Shown here: one piece after another, positions 9,433 to 18,207 of the stretch | How the letters are laid out: each line of letters opens with the position of its first letter | Numbering within the stretch: the first letter of the stretch is position 1 | From: Lenisia limosa | Lineage: Eukaryota; Breviatea | Length of the DNA: 28,368 bases | Reading direction: 5' to 3' | Assembly (NCBI GenBank): GCA_001655205.1 | Contig: LPNZ01006594.1 | Span: 1-28,368, forward strand | Position numbers and translations under genes: made by a program | The notes under the pieces: model-generated | Database searches by the model: none | What the model was told of the DNA's origin: nothing | What the model saw: the letters and a program-made list of their open reading frames with translations, nothing else

Positions 9433-9640
9433 AGAGATTCTTGGGATCCTCTCAAAAGAAGGAGAGGGAACTTCTTCAACCTCTTTGAGATCATCGTCGT
9501 CATCATCAAAGTCAGTGGTAACCTTCTCCTCAGCCTCGGGTGCAGCAGCCTTCTTCTTCTGGGTCTTCTGGGTCTTGGCAGCAGTTCTGGGGCCGGGGAT
9601 GGCGAGCGGGCACGCTTGTTACGTCTTGTTGACACCATGA
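9433..9640 (-). CDS. First exon of an acidic/basic nuclear-type protein, frameshifted
   Basis: An ATG at 9640 opens MVSTRRNKRARSPSPAP, a basic start with SP repeats typical of nuclear proteins. Around 9585-9600 the sensible frame shifts: the original frame becomes a Pro/Arg/Leu run, while the adjacent frame reads TAAKTQKTQKKKAAAPEAEE, then six consecutive aspartates, LKEVEEVPSPSFERIP and RIS. It ends at a clean donor (TCT|GTGAGTG, exon end 9433). A one-base gain or two-base loss near 9590 would join the halves, so this is either a sequencing error or a broken gene. No domain is recognised. Later exons were not identified, and the DIRS-like element lies just downstream. Confidence 0.55.
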
Positions 9641-10122
9641 TAGCTCAAAATTTGACGAGAGGCTCTAAAAGTGAATGAAAAGTATAAATCAAAACAGGGT
9701 GATTTGGATAGTTCGTGAATTATTTTTATTTATTTATTTTTCTTTCGAAATAAGGGTAAACCTTATTTCTTATTGTTTTGTTTCCAAGCAACCTTTGTCT
9801 GTTATTTCTGAAATCCGTTGTTAAACACACTTCTGCATTTCAAACTTTTTTTTGTTGCGTCTGCTTTTGGCTATTATTAGCTTTTAAATAAACGCTGCTC
9901 TCAAAAGCGAGAACTGAAGGATTTTGAATGCTGATCAGTAAAATGCTGCAGGTTTGTTAGAGCTTCTGTAGTTCTTTTTGACTCAATTAGGTTGCCTAAC
10001 GACTTAAATGAGGAGTGGTTTGTCTAACTTCCGACACCATGAACTCTGCCTTCTCTACTCTCCGCGCAAGCTGCTGAGCTCTCTAAGCTGTAATTAAGAC
10101 TAAGTGAAGCAAAATCGATATA
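9641..10122. other. Upstream/intergenic DNA
   Basis: AT-rich, with a run of TTTATT repeats near 9722-9740. It separates the presumed start of the acidic/basic gene (9640) from the end of another minus-strand gene (10123), so it may contain the promoter of the first and terminator of the second. No specific element was recognised. Confidence 0.5.
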
Positions 10123-10186
10123 TTAAAGGATGTCTGAGGGATATACAATCTCTTCGTCGTCAGAGTCAGAGTCAGAGAAGTTGGGG
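10123..10186 (-). CDS. Last exon with acidic SDSDSDDEE tail
   Basis: After an ACTCATGTAG acceptor the minus frame gives PNFSDSDSDDEEIVYPSDIL and a TAA at 10125-10123. Alternating Ser-Asp followed by Asp-Glu is a typical casein kinase 2 target and is common at the ends of nuclear or nucleolar proteins. The upstream exons, which would lie at higher coordinates, could not be identified in the AT-rich sequence beyond 10190. The exon is short and the call rests on peptide composition plus the splice site. Confidence 0.4.
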
Positions 10187-11169
10187 CTACATGAGTTATT
10201 GGGTCGTAAGTAATAACCATATATATGTTTCAAAATGGGAGGGGGGGTAGTAAAACGAAGGAGATTTCGATGAAGAATACTTGCATAAATGTACTAATCA
10301 CGAACCGAATAATCTGAAACTCCAAACAAATCAACAAATGATGAAAGTTAACCAATAACAACAATATTTGAAAATGAATAAATTAATTATGAATTATGAA
10401 TATTAAATAAATTTCGAGTTATAAATTAATCTCTACAAACGATAAATAATTGTAATAAAAAAAATTAATTCAAAAAATTAATTGCACCGACTTCTAATAA
10501 ATAGTGTCTTAGAATCCACCAACCCAAAAAAAAAATTGCTGAGCGCTGAAATTGAAGATCAGGGGTGCGCGAGGAGGAGAGTGCATTGAATTCTTAAGAG
10601 GGAAGAAGAGGAGGAGAGGAAGAGTAACACACTCAAATGAACAAAAAACAAAAAGCTAGAAAACAGAAGATCCTGCCTCCCCAAAATTGAAGTAGCCATC
10701 AAAAGCAGTGAAGTAGCATTGTGTTGCGGTCAGCTGCGAGTGCCTAGAGTGATTAACAATTGTATCTGGTTAAAAGAGTCGTTTATGCTTTATTCAGCAA
10801 AGAACAGAAGAAAAGAAGAGAGAAGGCACACCTTTAAGGAAGAAAGCTTCACAAAAGCGGTCTGAAACTCCTTGAAAAGCGTGAAACAGATCAAAGCTTG
10901 GGTTGAAAGCGACATCTAAGGGAATTAGAAAAGTAATACGCATGCTTCAAAAAATGTGACACAAATCAAGAACCAAACACACCTGAGAAGAATTCACCAA
11001 ATAAGATGGCTTTGTGAACGACCAAAGAGTGTTCGAAAAAGTAACATTTTCGAAAGTTTGAAAAGAGGAATTCAAAAAGAAAAGGTGCTGCTTAAATAGT
11101 AGAAAAAGGGTGACCAGGTTCAGTTCACTTTTAACTATTTTCATAACAATAAAATTGGCTTTTTTATTA
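10187..11169. other. AT-rich stretch, no gene recognised
   Basis: Very AT-rich around 10350-10510, then purine-rich (GA-biased) from about 10560-10640 and 10790-10830. No conserved motif or splice-supported exon was found. Upstream exons of the 10123 gene may hide here. Confidence 0.5.
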
Positions 11170-11257
11170 GGCAAAGGGGGACTTCCAACATGATGTCAAC
11201 GTTCGATTTTCCTTATGATCTCTTGAATCATCTTTCCGCATTTCCATCCTGTTTTCC
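11170..11257 (+). repeat. 88-bp coding-like duplicated fragment, copy 1
   Basis: Identical to 13921-14008 except for T/G at 11203/13954. It contains two tandem ATGs (11190, 11193) opening MMSTFDFPYDLLNHLSAFP. A diverged relative on the minus strand at 17805-17730 reads MMSTFDVPSYDLLNHLTAFP. The FPYDLLNHLSAF pattern resembles the start of an F-box (LPxEILxHIxSFL), suggesting the N-terminus of an F-box-type protein, but that is only a resemblance. The frame continues past the repeat without a recognisable domain, so it is a fragment. Confidence 0.8.
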
Positions 11258-11277
11258 ACATCAAAACTCCCGGACAG
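11257..11277. repeat. Left arm of a perfect 21-bp inverted repeat
   Basis: This segment is the exact reverse complement of 11851-11871. It begins at the last base of the 88-bp duplicated fragment. The arms bracket the 240-base assembly gap, about 570 bases apart. Confidence 0.85.
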
Positions 11278-11476
11278 TGAGTTCTCCATACAAAATCACC
11301 AGAAACCACCCAGAAACCCTATTTCCCTTCTGTTTTTCCAAAGTAATCTCAATCTTAATCAAATAATAAAACCCCAATTTAACATATTATCGGGTCAAAA
11401 CCAAATTAAGTCCCTTAGCTCTCTATTTACGGTCCAAAAACGGTCAAAAACAAGCAAAAACCGTTATAAAAGGCCA

Positions 11477-11716
11477 NNNNNNNNNNNNNNNNNNNNNNNN
11501 NNNNNNNNNNNNNNNNNNNNNNNNNNNNNNNNNNNNNNNNNNNNNNNNNNNNNNNNNNNNNNNNNNNNNNNNNNNNNNNNNNNNNNNNNNNNNNNNNNNN
11601 NNNNNNNNNNNNNNNNNNNNNNNNNNNNNNNNNNNNNNNNNNNNNNNNNNNNNNNNNNNNNNNNNNNNNNNNNNNNNNNNNNNNNNNNNNNNNNNNNNNN
11701 NNNNNNNNNNNNNNNN
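11477..11716. other. Assembly gap (240 N)
   Basis: Unknown bases. The flanks are AT-rich, and the gap lies between the arms of a 21-bp inverted repeat, a structure that can hinder assembly. Confidence 1.
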
Positions 11717-11850
11717 TACGGATTTTTGACATTTGCTCAAAATTGAAAAAAAAAGTTAGGGAACATTAGGAGGTCCATTTCTCTATGTATCTGTCGAAGC
11801 ATTTTTTCAAAAAACACTAGCAATGGCCTATACAAGGTGTCAACTTCAAG

Positions 11851-11906
11851 CTGTCCGGGAGTTTTGATGTGTCCGGGAATTTTGAATGATGTCCGGAGCT
11901 TTGAGG
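11851..11906 (+). repeat. Right inverted-repeat arm and three short tandem units
   Basis: The 11851-11871 arm pairs exactly with 11257-11277. It also starts a short tandem array: three units of about 18-20 bases beginning TGTCCGG at 11852, 11870 and 11890, each followed by a variant of GAGTTTTGA. The third unit is the most diverged. Confidence 0.75.
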
Positions 11907-11918
11907 ACCCACATATAT

Positions 11919-12048
11919 ACTTTTGACAAATGACGATTTTTGCTGTATTGACAGGTAAATGACAAAAGTCCCTGGGAAAATGATACCTCTCAAAATCCCA
12001 TGGATATATGATCGCCCATGTACACACGGGACCGCCCTTGGGAACGTC
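11919..12048 (+). repeat. Repeat family D, copy 1
   Basis: Direct copy of 12176-12307, offset 257 bases, with long shared blocks such as ACTTTTGACAAATGACGATT, CCCTGGGAAAATGAT and GTACACACGGGACCGC. On the minus strand both copies encode the same peptide series (LRGIIFPGTFV, then QKSSFVKS), so they may derive from a coding sequence. Confidence 0.85.
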
Positions 12049-12175
12049 GTCGGGATGGGTTTTGTTAGGCTCTTCCTCGGGATTCCATCGGCCTCAACAA
12101 AAAGTCTCGACCCATCCCCCCCCACCATGTTGGGAAGTCCCCATTTTTAACCCTTTCAAGAAAAGTGAGTACAGT

Positions 12176-12307
12176 ACTTTTGACAAATGACGATTTTTGC
12201 TCAAATGACAATACATTGACAAAAGTCCCTGGGAAAATGATGCCTCTCAAAAATCCCTTCGATACATGATCGTCCATGTACACACGGGACCGCACTTGAG
12301 AACGTCG
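12176..12307 (+). repeat. Repeat family D, copy 2
   Basis: Second copy of the block described at 11919-12048. The minus reading is GFLRGIIFPGTFVNVLSFEQ then KSSFVKS. The 128 bases between copies contain a C-rich patch and are not repeated. Shorter relatives sharing CCC(A/T)TGGGAA and a following GTCAT lie near 15889-15905 and 17808-17860. Confidence 0.85.
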
Positions 12308-12399
12308 CCCGCTTTGTTCCCAAGGGACATTACATATTCCTCAAACAGTATATTCCGATAACGTGTCACCCCATATCTTCTGCCCTTTTTACCCCCTTT

Positions 12400-13400
12400 A
12401 TTCCCTTTGCCCGGCAAATGATGTTTTATGCTTCCAATAATCAGGGTTAGAATACACTGTTGATATATAGGGATTTTGAGAGGGGGAAAAAAAAAAGCAG
12501 CATTCCTTATTTAAGATAAAACTTGAAGGTTTAATAACAATATTGTCAAGAATGAGAGGGATTAGAGCTGGTAGGTCTTGAAATGGGGCACTAATAAGCA
12601 GAAAACCAGAGACAGCATTTAACACATTCATAGCTAATGTGTTAACCAGAATAGACCAAACAAATTTGCCCGGATTTATCCGGAGGTGATTGAATGTTGG
12701 ATAAAGCAATTGTCATCCGCCCTTCAGGGGAAATGTCAATATCTTCTATCTACACAATTGAGTATAACAATTAACCAAACCGAAATATTCACTTTACTCC
12801 CTGCTCCTCCAATTGACTGAATTGTCCAATTTTCCGGCTCATGGATAACCGCATTCTCTAAATTCCATTCTAATACTGTTAAAATCCATCGAGTAGTTCA
12901 CATACACATATTTATTTCAAAATTATTGAGACATCTTTACCACATTGGGTATTTGGAAGAAAATATTTATGTGAAATTTCAGATTTGTATAACTCTAGTT
13001 TTAGGTGTAATAGTACATTGACACCTGGTGGTATACGGCGCTTGAATAATAGGGTGCCAAATCGGAAGTAGACTCGGAGCACCATCCATCCATCAAAAAA
13101 CTACAAAACCCAACAAAAAATAAAGGATTTACCTCATGGTGCGTAATGCATGATTTTTAAACAAGGAAAATAATAATAAAAAAAAACATTAGAAATCTTG
13201 GGGGAAATAACAGATATATACCATCTGACCCCCAGAGGCTTCAGGAAGGTAGTAAGACGGGCGAGATCAGATTGGATCAATACATATAGTATGTGATGTG
13301 AGTATTTCGTCAAGGCACAGATACAAGAGTATATTTAGGAAATGATATTTTCAATTTTTTTTCATCTCTTTTCATCTTTTTGCCAGTGAGCTTATTGGTT
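12400..13400. other. No firm gene; possible decayed non-LTR element
   Basis: A minus open frame at 12709-12398 (about 103 residues, including KFVWSILVNTLAMNVLNAVS) has no recognised domain. The plus strand over the same bases gives pieces such as VLTRIDQTNLPGFIRR, slightly reminiscent of the QxGFI motif of LINE reverse transcriptases. With the motif at 13411 this hints at a badly decayed LINE, but stops are frequent. Confidence 0.25.
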
Positions 13401-13410
13401 CAAAAACATT

Positions 13411-13461
13411 TATTGTTCTTCTGGTGAAACTCTCAGTCATGTTATTTCGGACTGTGTCTGA
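13411..13461 (+). pseudogene. LINE-like Cys/His motif, weak
   Basis: The plus frame reads YCSSGETLSHVISDCV then stop. Many non-LTR retroelement ORF2 proteins end in CxxCG.EETLxHLLxxC, and ETLSHVISDC fits the second half. The first Cys pair is incomplete and no preceding RT was proven. Short and low confidence. Confidence 0.25.
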
Positions 13462-13742
13462 AGAGTGTGATGAAGATGACAGTGCTGTATAAGAAAAAAA
13501 CGTCAAGGTGATACTGAAGACTTAGTACTTAATGGTGACAGCCCTGATCCTGTCATAGTATAATCGTGTTTCGGGCAACAAATTGCCACACATGAGAATT
13601 ATTGGAACGTCATTTATTTGACTGTAATTTTCATCATATTATTCGTCATATTTTTTTCTCAAAACTTCATTATCTCGTAAAGCTTTAGCCGAGTGAGTCT
13701 CGAGGAACATATCCGCAAATAATCAATTTTAAAAAATAGACC

Positions 13743-14245
13743 GCGGTACTAAATTACTATTTTTAGTTTTGAAGCCGCAGAAACCAATTTTTAGCCCAGT
13801 TTTCATGGGATGTTTTGAGTTTTTCAAAAATTTATTTTTTTCACGCACATGTCGGATGATTACATGCCTTTTTCCGACTAAAAAGTTGGTGGCCATTATA
13901 AACTACTCAAGTAAATTAGTGGCAAAGGGGGACTTCCAACATGATGTCAACGTGCGATTTTCCTTATGATCTCTTGAATCATCTTTCCGCATTTCCATCC
14001 TGTTTTCCCTCTAGATTAATACAGAAATTTTGCCAGGAAAGTGTTGATTTTTATCTGCAACTTGCTTATTTAGCCTTGGATTCCACTAAATTTACACCAC
14101 TAACTTAAGTCGGAAAAAGGCATGTAATTCATCCGAAATGTTGTGCCCAGAAATTGAGTGTGGTATGAAAACTGGGCTAAAAATTGGTTTCTGCGACTTT
14201 AAAACTCAAAATAACAATTAATTACCTAAATAATTAATGCCCTAA
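13743..14245. mobile_element. Foldback (long inverted-repeat) element with captured fragment
   Basis: Two long imperfect inverted arms, about 13743-13926 and 14076-14245, contain exact complementary blocks: 31 bp (13776-13806 with 14165-14195) and 21 bp (13859-13879 with 14108-14128), plus a GTAAATT..AGTGG match at the inner ends. The left arm has about 30 extra bases in places. The central 150 bases hold the 88-bp duplicated coding-like fragment (13921-14008) that also occurs alone at 11170-11257. No transposase is encoded, so the element would be non-autonomous. Target-site duplications were not determined, because the outer ends fade into AT-rich DNA. Confidence 0.8.
13921..14008 (+). repeat. 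88-bp coding-like duplicated fragment, copy 2
   Basis: Copy of 11170-11257 with one mismatch (13954), which changes the peptide from FDF to a CDF-type reading. It lies between the arms of the foldback element and opens with the same two ATGs. Downstream the two copies share nothing. Confidence 0.85.
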
Positions 14246-14588
14246 TTTATGAGGAATCATATTCACGAGGGGAATGATTGTAAACGTCATTTTTTTACAG
14301 TGATTTCATAATATTGGCCCAAAATCGTCTTGCAAAAGAAAGTCCTTACACTTTAAAAGGGAAAAGGTGACGGAGAGAGACTAGAGGAATGATGCTTTAG
14401 CTGGTTTATCAGAACATGATCTTCAACAATTTCAAAGGTTATCCGTTTGCTGTTTATATTATTTTCATACTGTTCAAAAAGCTCTGGTTTATACTGTTTT
14501 AATAAAACCAAAATAAAACAAAACATAATTGAAATTGAAATATACCTAGAGGTAATACTCAGTAACCTGGATGACCTCAGTGCCGGGT

Positions 14589-14720
14589 GAGACCGAGGAA
14601 CCTCCGCAAAACAACCAAGGTAATCCTGGAATGCCATATCCCCTCGGGAACTAACAAATACCCTAGGGAAATTGGAAACGTCATATTTTTCGGGAAATTC
14701 GTCATATTTTTTCAAAACGA
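14589..14720 (-). repeat. Repeat family C, minus-oriented copy
   Basis: Contains a 38-base segment (14589-14626) matching the reverse complement of 17442-17480 except for one indel and one substitution, and a 61-base segment (14660-14720) matching 15505-15566. In the minus frame it reads FVSSRGDMAF, DYLGCFAEVPR. The 17442 copy encodes DFLGCFAEVPRFSETP on the plus strand, so the peptide is preserved between copies. Confidence 0.75.
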
Positions 14721-14787
14721 CGACATTTTTAAACAAATATCATTGTATGCTGATATCATGATCCTTTACGGGACAAGGGGAACAACG

Positions 14788-15172
14788 ATTTAGCTGCAAA
14801 AGTGTGGTTAACATCGCTTTTATTCGTGATATGGAATAACAAATATTGAACAAACAACCTCAGGTGTCAATGTCTCAATTCCTCCTTATTACGTAATAAG
14901 GGGGGAGAAAATGACACCCACAAACAAAGAAAATCATATCCAAAAAAAATGATTATGCATGAAATGGTCAGCTGACCATATTCTATCAGGATTCTACCAG
15001 ATTCTATCAGGATTCTATGAAGAATTAGAGAGACTATTTGAAAGTTCAGTTCACTTGCATTAAAGTGAAACCCCCTTTTTACAGAAAACCTCTAAAACCA
15101 TTGTCGGCACCCCCCCTCCGCAGACCCTTTGTGCCACCTAATGTGTTTATGTCTATGTATTAATACATGATA
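14788..15172 (+). repeat. Repeat family B, copy 1 (fullest)
   Basis: Begins near ATTTAGCTGCAAAAGTGTGG and ends near TATTAATACATGATA. Related copies lie at 15973-16157 (first half) and 19639-19894 (first and last parts, internal deletion), all in the same orientation. The shared end sequence in copies 1 and 3 suggests these are the element's true limits, about 385 bases. No conserved ORF, so it is probably a non-autonomous element or solo terminal repeat. Confidence 0.8.
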
Positions 15173-15504
15173 CACCATCAAACACCAATTTATCAAAACT
15201 AAATCCTTGCATTTTCCATTCCAAATCGGGGAAAATTCAGTCATGATAATTACTCCTTTTACCTTATAAGATCAAAAATGCTGATTATTGCAATACAATA
15301 CAATAAAAAAAATATATCATATTGTGAAAGAGGTAGGTGCGAGGTAGAACATACTATTATTTGAAACTTCCAAAATAACATTGGTTCGCTTTGGCCATTG
15401 AAATGTCATATCAATAGATAAGCTACAGAGATTAAAACAAAAAAAAAACAGAATGGAAACAGAGATTTATTAAGTTCATGAGTAGGGAACTGTATCAAAC
15501 ATAC

Positions 15505-15566
15505 ACCCTAGGGAAATTGGAAATGTCATATTTTTTGGGAAATTCGTCATATTTTTTCAAAACGAC
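15505..15566 (+). repeat. Repeat family C, partial copy
   Basis: Near-identical to 14660-14720: ACCCTAGGGAAATTGGAAA, then GTCATATTTTTT, GGGAAATTCGTCATATTTTT and CAAAACGAC. A further, more diverged piece of the same family follows at about 15785-15850 (AACAACCAAAAAATCCCGAA, GCCATATCTCCGAGGG), about 220 bases away. Confidence 0.75.
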
Positions 15567-15972
15567 CAGGGTAAGTGAGGGGGAAAGAAAGGGTGACACG
15601 TCATCGGAATGTCAAAAATATGACGCATATGACGCCAAAATATGGTAAATATCATATAAATAATGTGACTTTTTCATTAAATATGGCATTATTTTACAAA
15701 AAATATTAGATTTGTCATAAAAAAAAATATGACATTGCCAGATACTTCTCTTCTCTAAATAAGTCAGATTACAAGAACTTTTCGTGACCGAAGGACGAAC
15801 GAGGCATAGCCGACAAAACAACCAAAAAATCCCGAATGCCATATCTCCGAGGGTGCGTCGAGGAAATATGAGCCATCATGTACCCTTGGGAAAATGATAG
15901 TCATATTTTTCGTTTTGGGGTCATTTTTTTCTCGAAAAACGCTCTGATCGAACTATTAGAAGCATAAAACAC

Positions 15973-16157
15973 GATTTTGCTGCAAAAGTGGGGTTAACAT
16001 AGCTTTTATTCGAGATATGGAACACCAAATATTGAACAAACAACCTCAAGTGTCAAGGTCTCAATTCCTCCAAATTACGTACTAAGGGGGGAGAAAATGA
16101 CAACCACAAAGAAAATCAGATCCAAAAAAAAATGATTATGCATGAAATGGTCATATA
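15973..16157 (+). repeat. Repeat family B, copy 2 (5' half)
   Basis: Matches 14788-14975 through ATGATTATGCATGAAATGGTCA and then stops, lacking the second half. It lies only about 800 bases from the end of copy 1. Confidence 0.8.
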
Positions 16158-16326
16158 TACACTGTATATAATGAGAAAATGACATTTACCCGCAGGAGCT
16201 TAAAATATGACATTTTCATGTTTTTTACTCGCGGGAAGAGGATAAATGCCTTATTTTGACTCATTGTTCCCCATTTGTTTGAGAGAATATTCATATTTTG
16301 CTTTGTTCAGACACAGAGAAGAAAAT

Positions 16327-16386
16327 GGCAGCCTTTCGGCTGAACACATAACAGAAAGAAATGTTCATAAACCCCAATTTCTCATA
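16327..16386 (+). repeat. Inverted dispersed repeat, partner of 6021-6077
   Basis: Carries GGCAGCCTTTCGGCTGAA and CATAAACCCCAATTTCT as at 6021-6077 but on the opposite strand. Confidence 0.75.
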
Positions 16387-16679
16387 CAAAATCGACACAA
16401 AAAACACTTCATTTCATTCTAAAACCCCATTATGATGCTCCCCAAAGGACAGGTCTTCAGAGTGATCGATCAGTTGAGGAGGAAGTTGAAACTCCTAAAA
16501 TCATGATTAATTGCTTATATTCTGTTTATAGTGCTAAGCACTGCAGAGAACAATAAAGAAAAGAGTAAAGGAGGAACCCAGCAACTTTTAGAATACCTTT
16601 GAGAAGATACTTTAAAAGCTCCAGTCAATCATCCTCAACTCTGAAAACTGCTGTTTCTTTGATAAGAAAGCTTAATAAG

Positions 16680-16962
16680 CGTCTAAGAAGCAGTCTTCGA
16701 CTGTGCAAGCTTCCAGCATTCAGCAGTAAGAGAAGAAATCCTTCGTTTTGATAAGTAAAGAACCTGTTAAAGCCAATCAGCACGGTAAATACTGCTCTAA
16801 AAAACACCAGTTCTTCAATTCAGAGGATCCAATGAGGAAAACCATCTCTTACCTATAGAAAGCAGAAAAAGGAAGAAAACTAAAAAAAAACTATAAATAC
16901 TGCATCACTTTACATTAGCTACATATTATGTAGAATCCTTTTAGGTGGCAACAAAACCTGAC
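16680..16962 (+). repeat. Dispersed repeat family A, copy 2
   Basis: Related to 4227-4549 in the same orientation. Its 3' part overlaps the 5' unit of the local direct duplication at 16856-17430. Confidence 0.75.
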
Positions 16963-17430
16963 TTCACCTTTTGAAAAGAACAGAAAAGAAACACAATAAC
17001 ATAATTACGCATAAATTGCTCTTAAAAAAATGCTTCACTTTTTGAAGACACCTTTACTATGGAAACTGAAACATCATATTCGACATCTTCTTGGCTCTGC
17101 TCCACTGAATTTTGCAGTAAGAAATGTTTTTATCTGACGAATTTCGACCTTTTTGCTTGAGATCACTCAAAATATGACATTTCTCATATTTCATTTTTAG
17201 AAAGCAGAAAAAGGAAGAAAAAAACTAAAAAAAAAAACTCTAAATACTGGATCACTTTACATTAGTTACATATTATGTAGAACCCTTTTTAAGTGGCAAC
17301 AAAACCTGACTTCACCTTTTAGAAAGAAGAGAAAAGAAACACTAACATGATTACGCTTTAATTGAGCAAAATACTTCACTTTTTTAAGGTCGCCTTTGCT
17401 ATGGAAACTGAAACATCATCTTGGTTCTGC
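16856..17430 (+). repeat. Direct duplication of about 240 bp
   Basis: Units 16856-17100 and 17198-17430 share TAGAAAGCAGAAAAAGGAAG, ACATATTATGTAGAA, GGCAACAAAACCTGACTTCA and TATGGAAACTGAAACATCAT, with small indels. They are separated by about 97 unrelated bases. They extend family A on its 3' side, so the element's end is probably near 17430. Confidence 0.8.
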
Positions 17431-17441
17431 TTTGGCATTTT

Positions 17442-17512
17442 GGATTTCCTTGGTTGTTTTGCGGAGGTTCCTCGGTTCTCGGAAACTCCTTAAAACAACC
17501 GCGAAAATCCCG
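17442..17512. repeat. Imperfect palindrome of repeat family C
   Basis: The left arm (17442-17475) has TTCCTTGGTTGTTTTGCGGA, and the right arm (about 17476-17512) has CTCCTTAAAACAACCGCGAA. The reverse complement of the left aligns to the right with a few mismatches. The left arm also matches 14589-14626 in opposite orientation. Confidence 0.65.
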
Positions 17513-17729
17513 GTATACCCGCTAACATATAAATATGGCATTTTTCATATAACTTTAGCAATATGGTCTTCTCTAAAAATAGCGTTTCCATTGCGTTTCC
17601 TCTAGATGGTCAGCAGCTCAAGTCTTCTTTCTGAATTGATAGAGAATATACTAAAAAGTGTATAGATTGTTCTTTTATATCAATACAGGCTTGTACTCCC
17701 TAGACAAAGTTCCATAACCACCTTAATCT

Positions 17730-17806
17730 TGAGGGTAAACAGGGAAGGAAAAGCGGTAAGATGGTTCAAGAGATCATAGGAGGGAACATCAAACGTAGAC
17801 ATCATA
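17730..17806 (-). repeat. Diverged copy of the 88-bp coding-like fragment
   Basis: The minus strand has two tandem ATGs and encodes MMSTFDVPSYDLLNHLTAFP, compared with MMSTFDFPYDLLNHLSAFP in the other two copies. The frame continues for about 20 residues (LFTLKIKVVMELCLG). Conservation at protein level with nucleotide divergence suggests an older coding relative, perhaps closer to the source gene, but no complete gene was seen here. Confidence 0.55.
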
Positions 17807-18142
17807 CACCCATGGGAATTTTTTTCGGCATCATTTTCCCTGGACTTGTCATTTTTGTCCAAAAATGATGCTTTTCCCTGAAAGCACCCAACATTTTTTC
17901 TGTTTTTGACGTTTTTTAGCAAATTGGGGCAAGTTACTGATCAGGTTGTACTTTTGATGAACTCATTTTCAGACCCTTATTTTGTAGATTTCAATGTGTA
18001 AAAAAAAAGCCGCGATTTTTCAACCACCAAAGGCAGGCACAATACATCTGAAAAATTGCCTCAACTCGAGATTGGAGGGCGCCACAGCAAGAAAAATGTA
18101 ATTTTTTTCTGTTCTTGACCCACTTACTTTCAATTAATAAAA

Positions 18143-18207
18143 ATGGCAGTATTACGTAAGGTTAAAACCGACGTTACCACCCTCGCTGAGGACGTGGTTC
18201 TTTCAAT
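18143..18207 (+). other. Upstream coding-like segment, out of frame with the next exon
   Basis: An ATG at 18143 opens MAVLRKVKTDVTTLAEDVVL and then SI and a TGA overlapping the next ATG. The following exon is in another frame. A two-base excess or one-base loss near 18203-18207 would join them, so the true N-terminus of the next gene may start here. Confidence 0.4.

Noticed and set aside
9314-9640. Plus open frame of 108 residues with Ser and Ala/Phe runs
   Set aside because: Its Ser-run is the antisense of the Asp-run of the minus-strand exon, so it is a shadow.
11427-11740. Open frames spanning the first N gap
   Set aside because: Made almost wholly of unknown residues; not evidence of a gene.
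12398-12709. Minus open frame of 103 residues as a membrane protein
   Set aside because: Hydrophobic but AT-driven, and the antisense strand shows equally suggestive LINE-like scraps. Neither is convincing.
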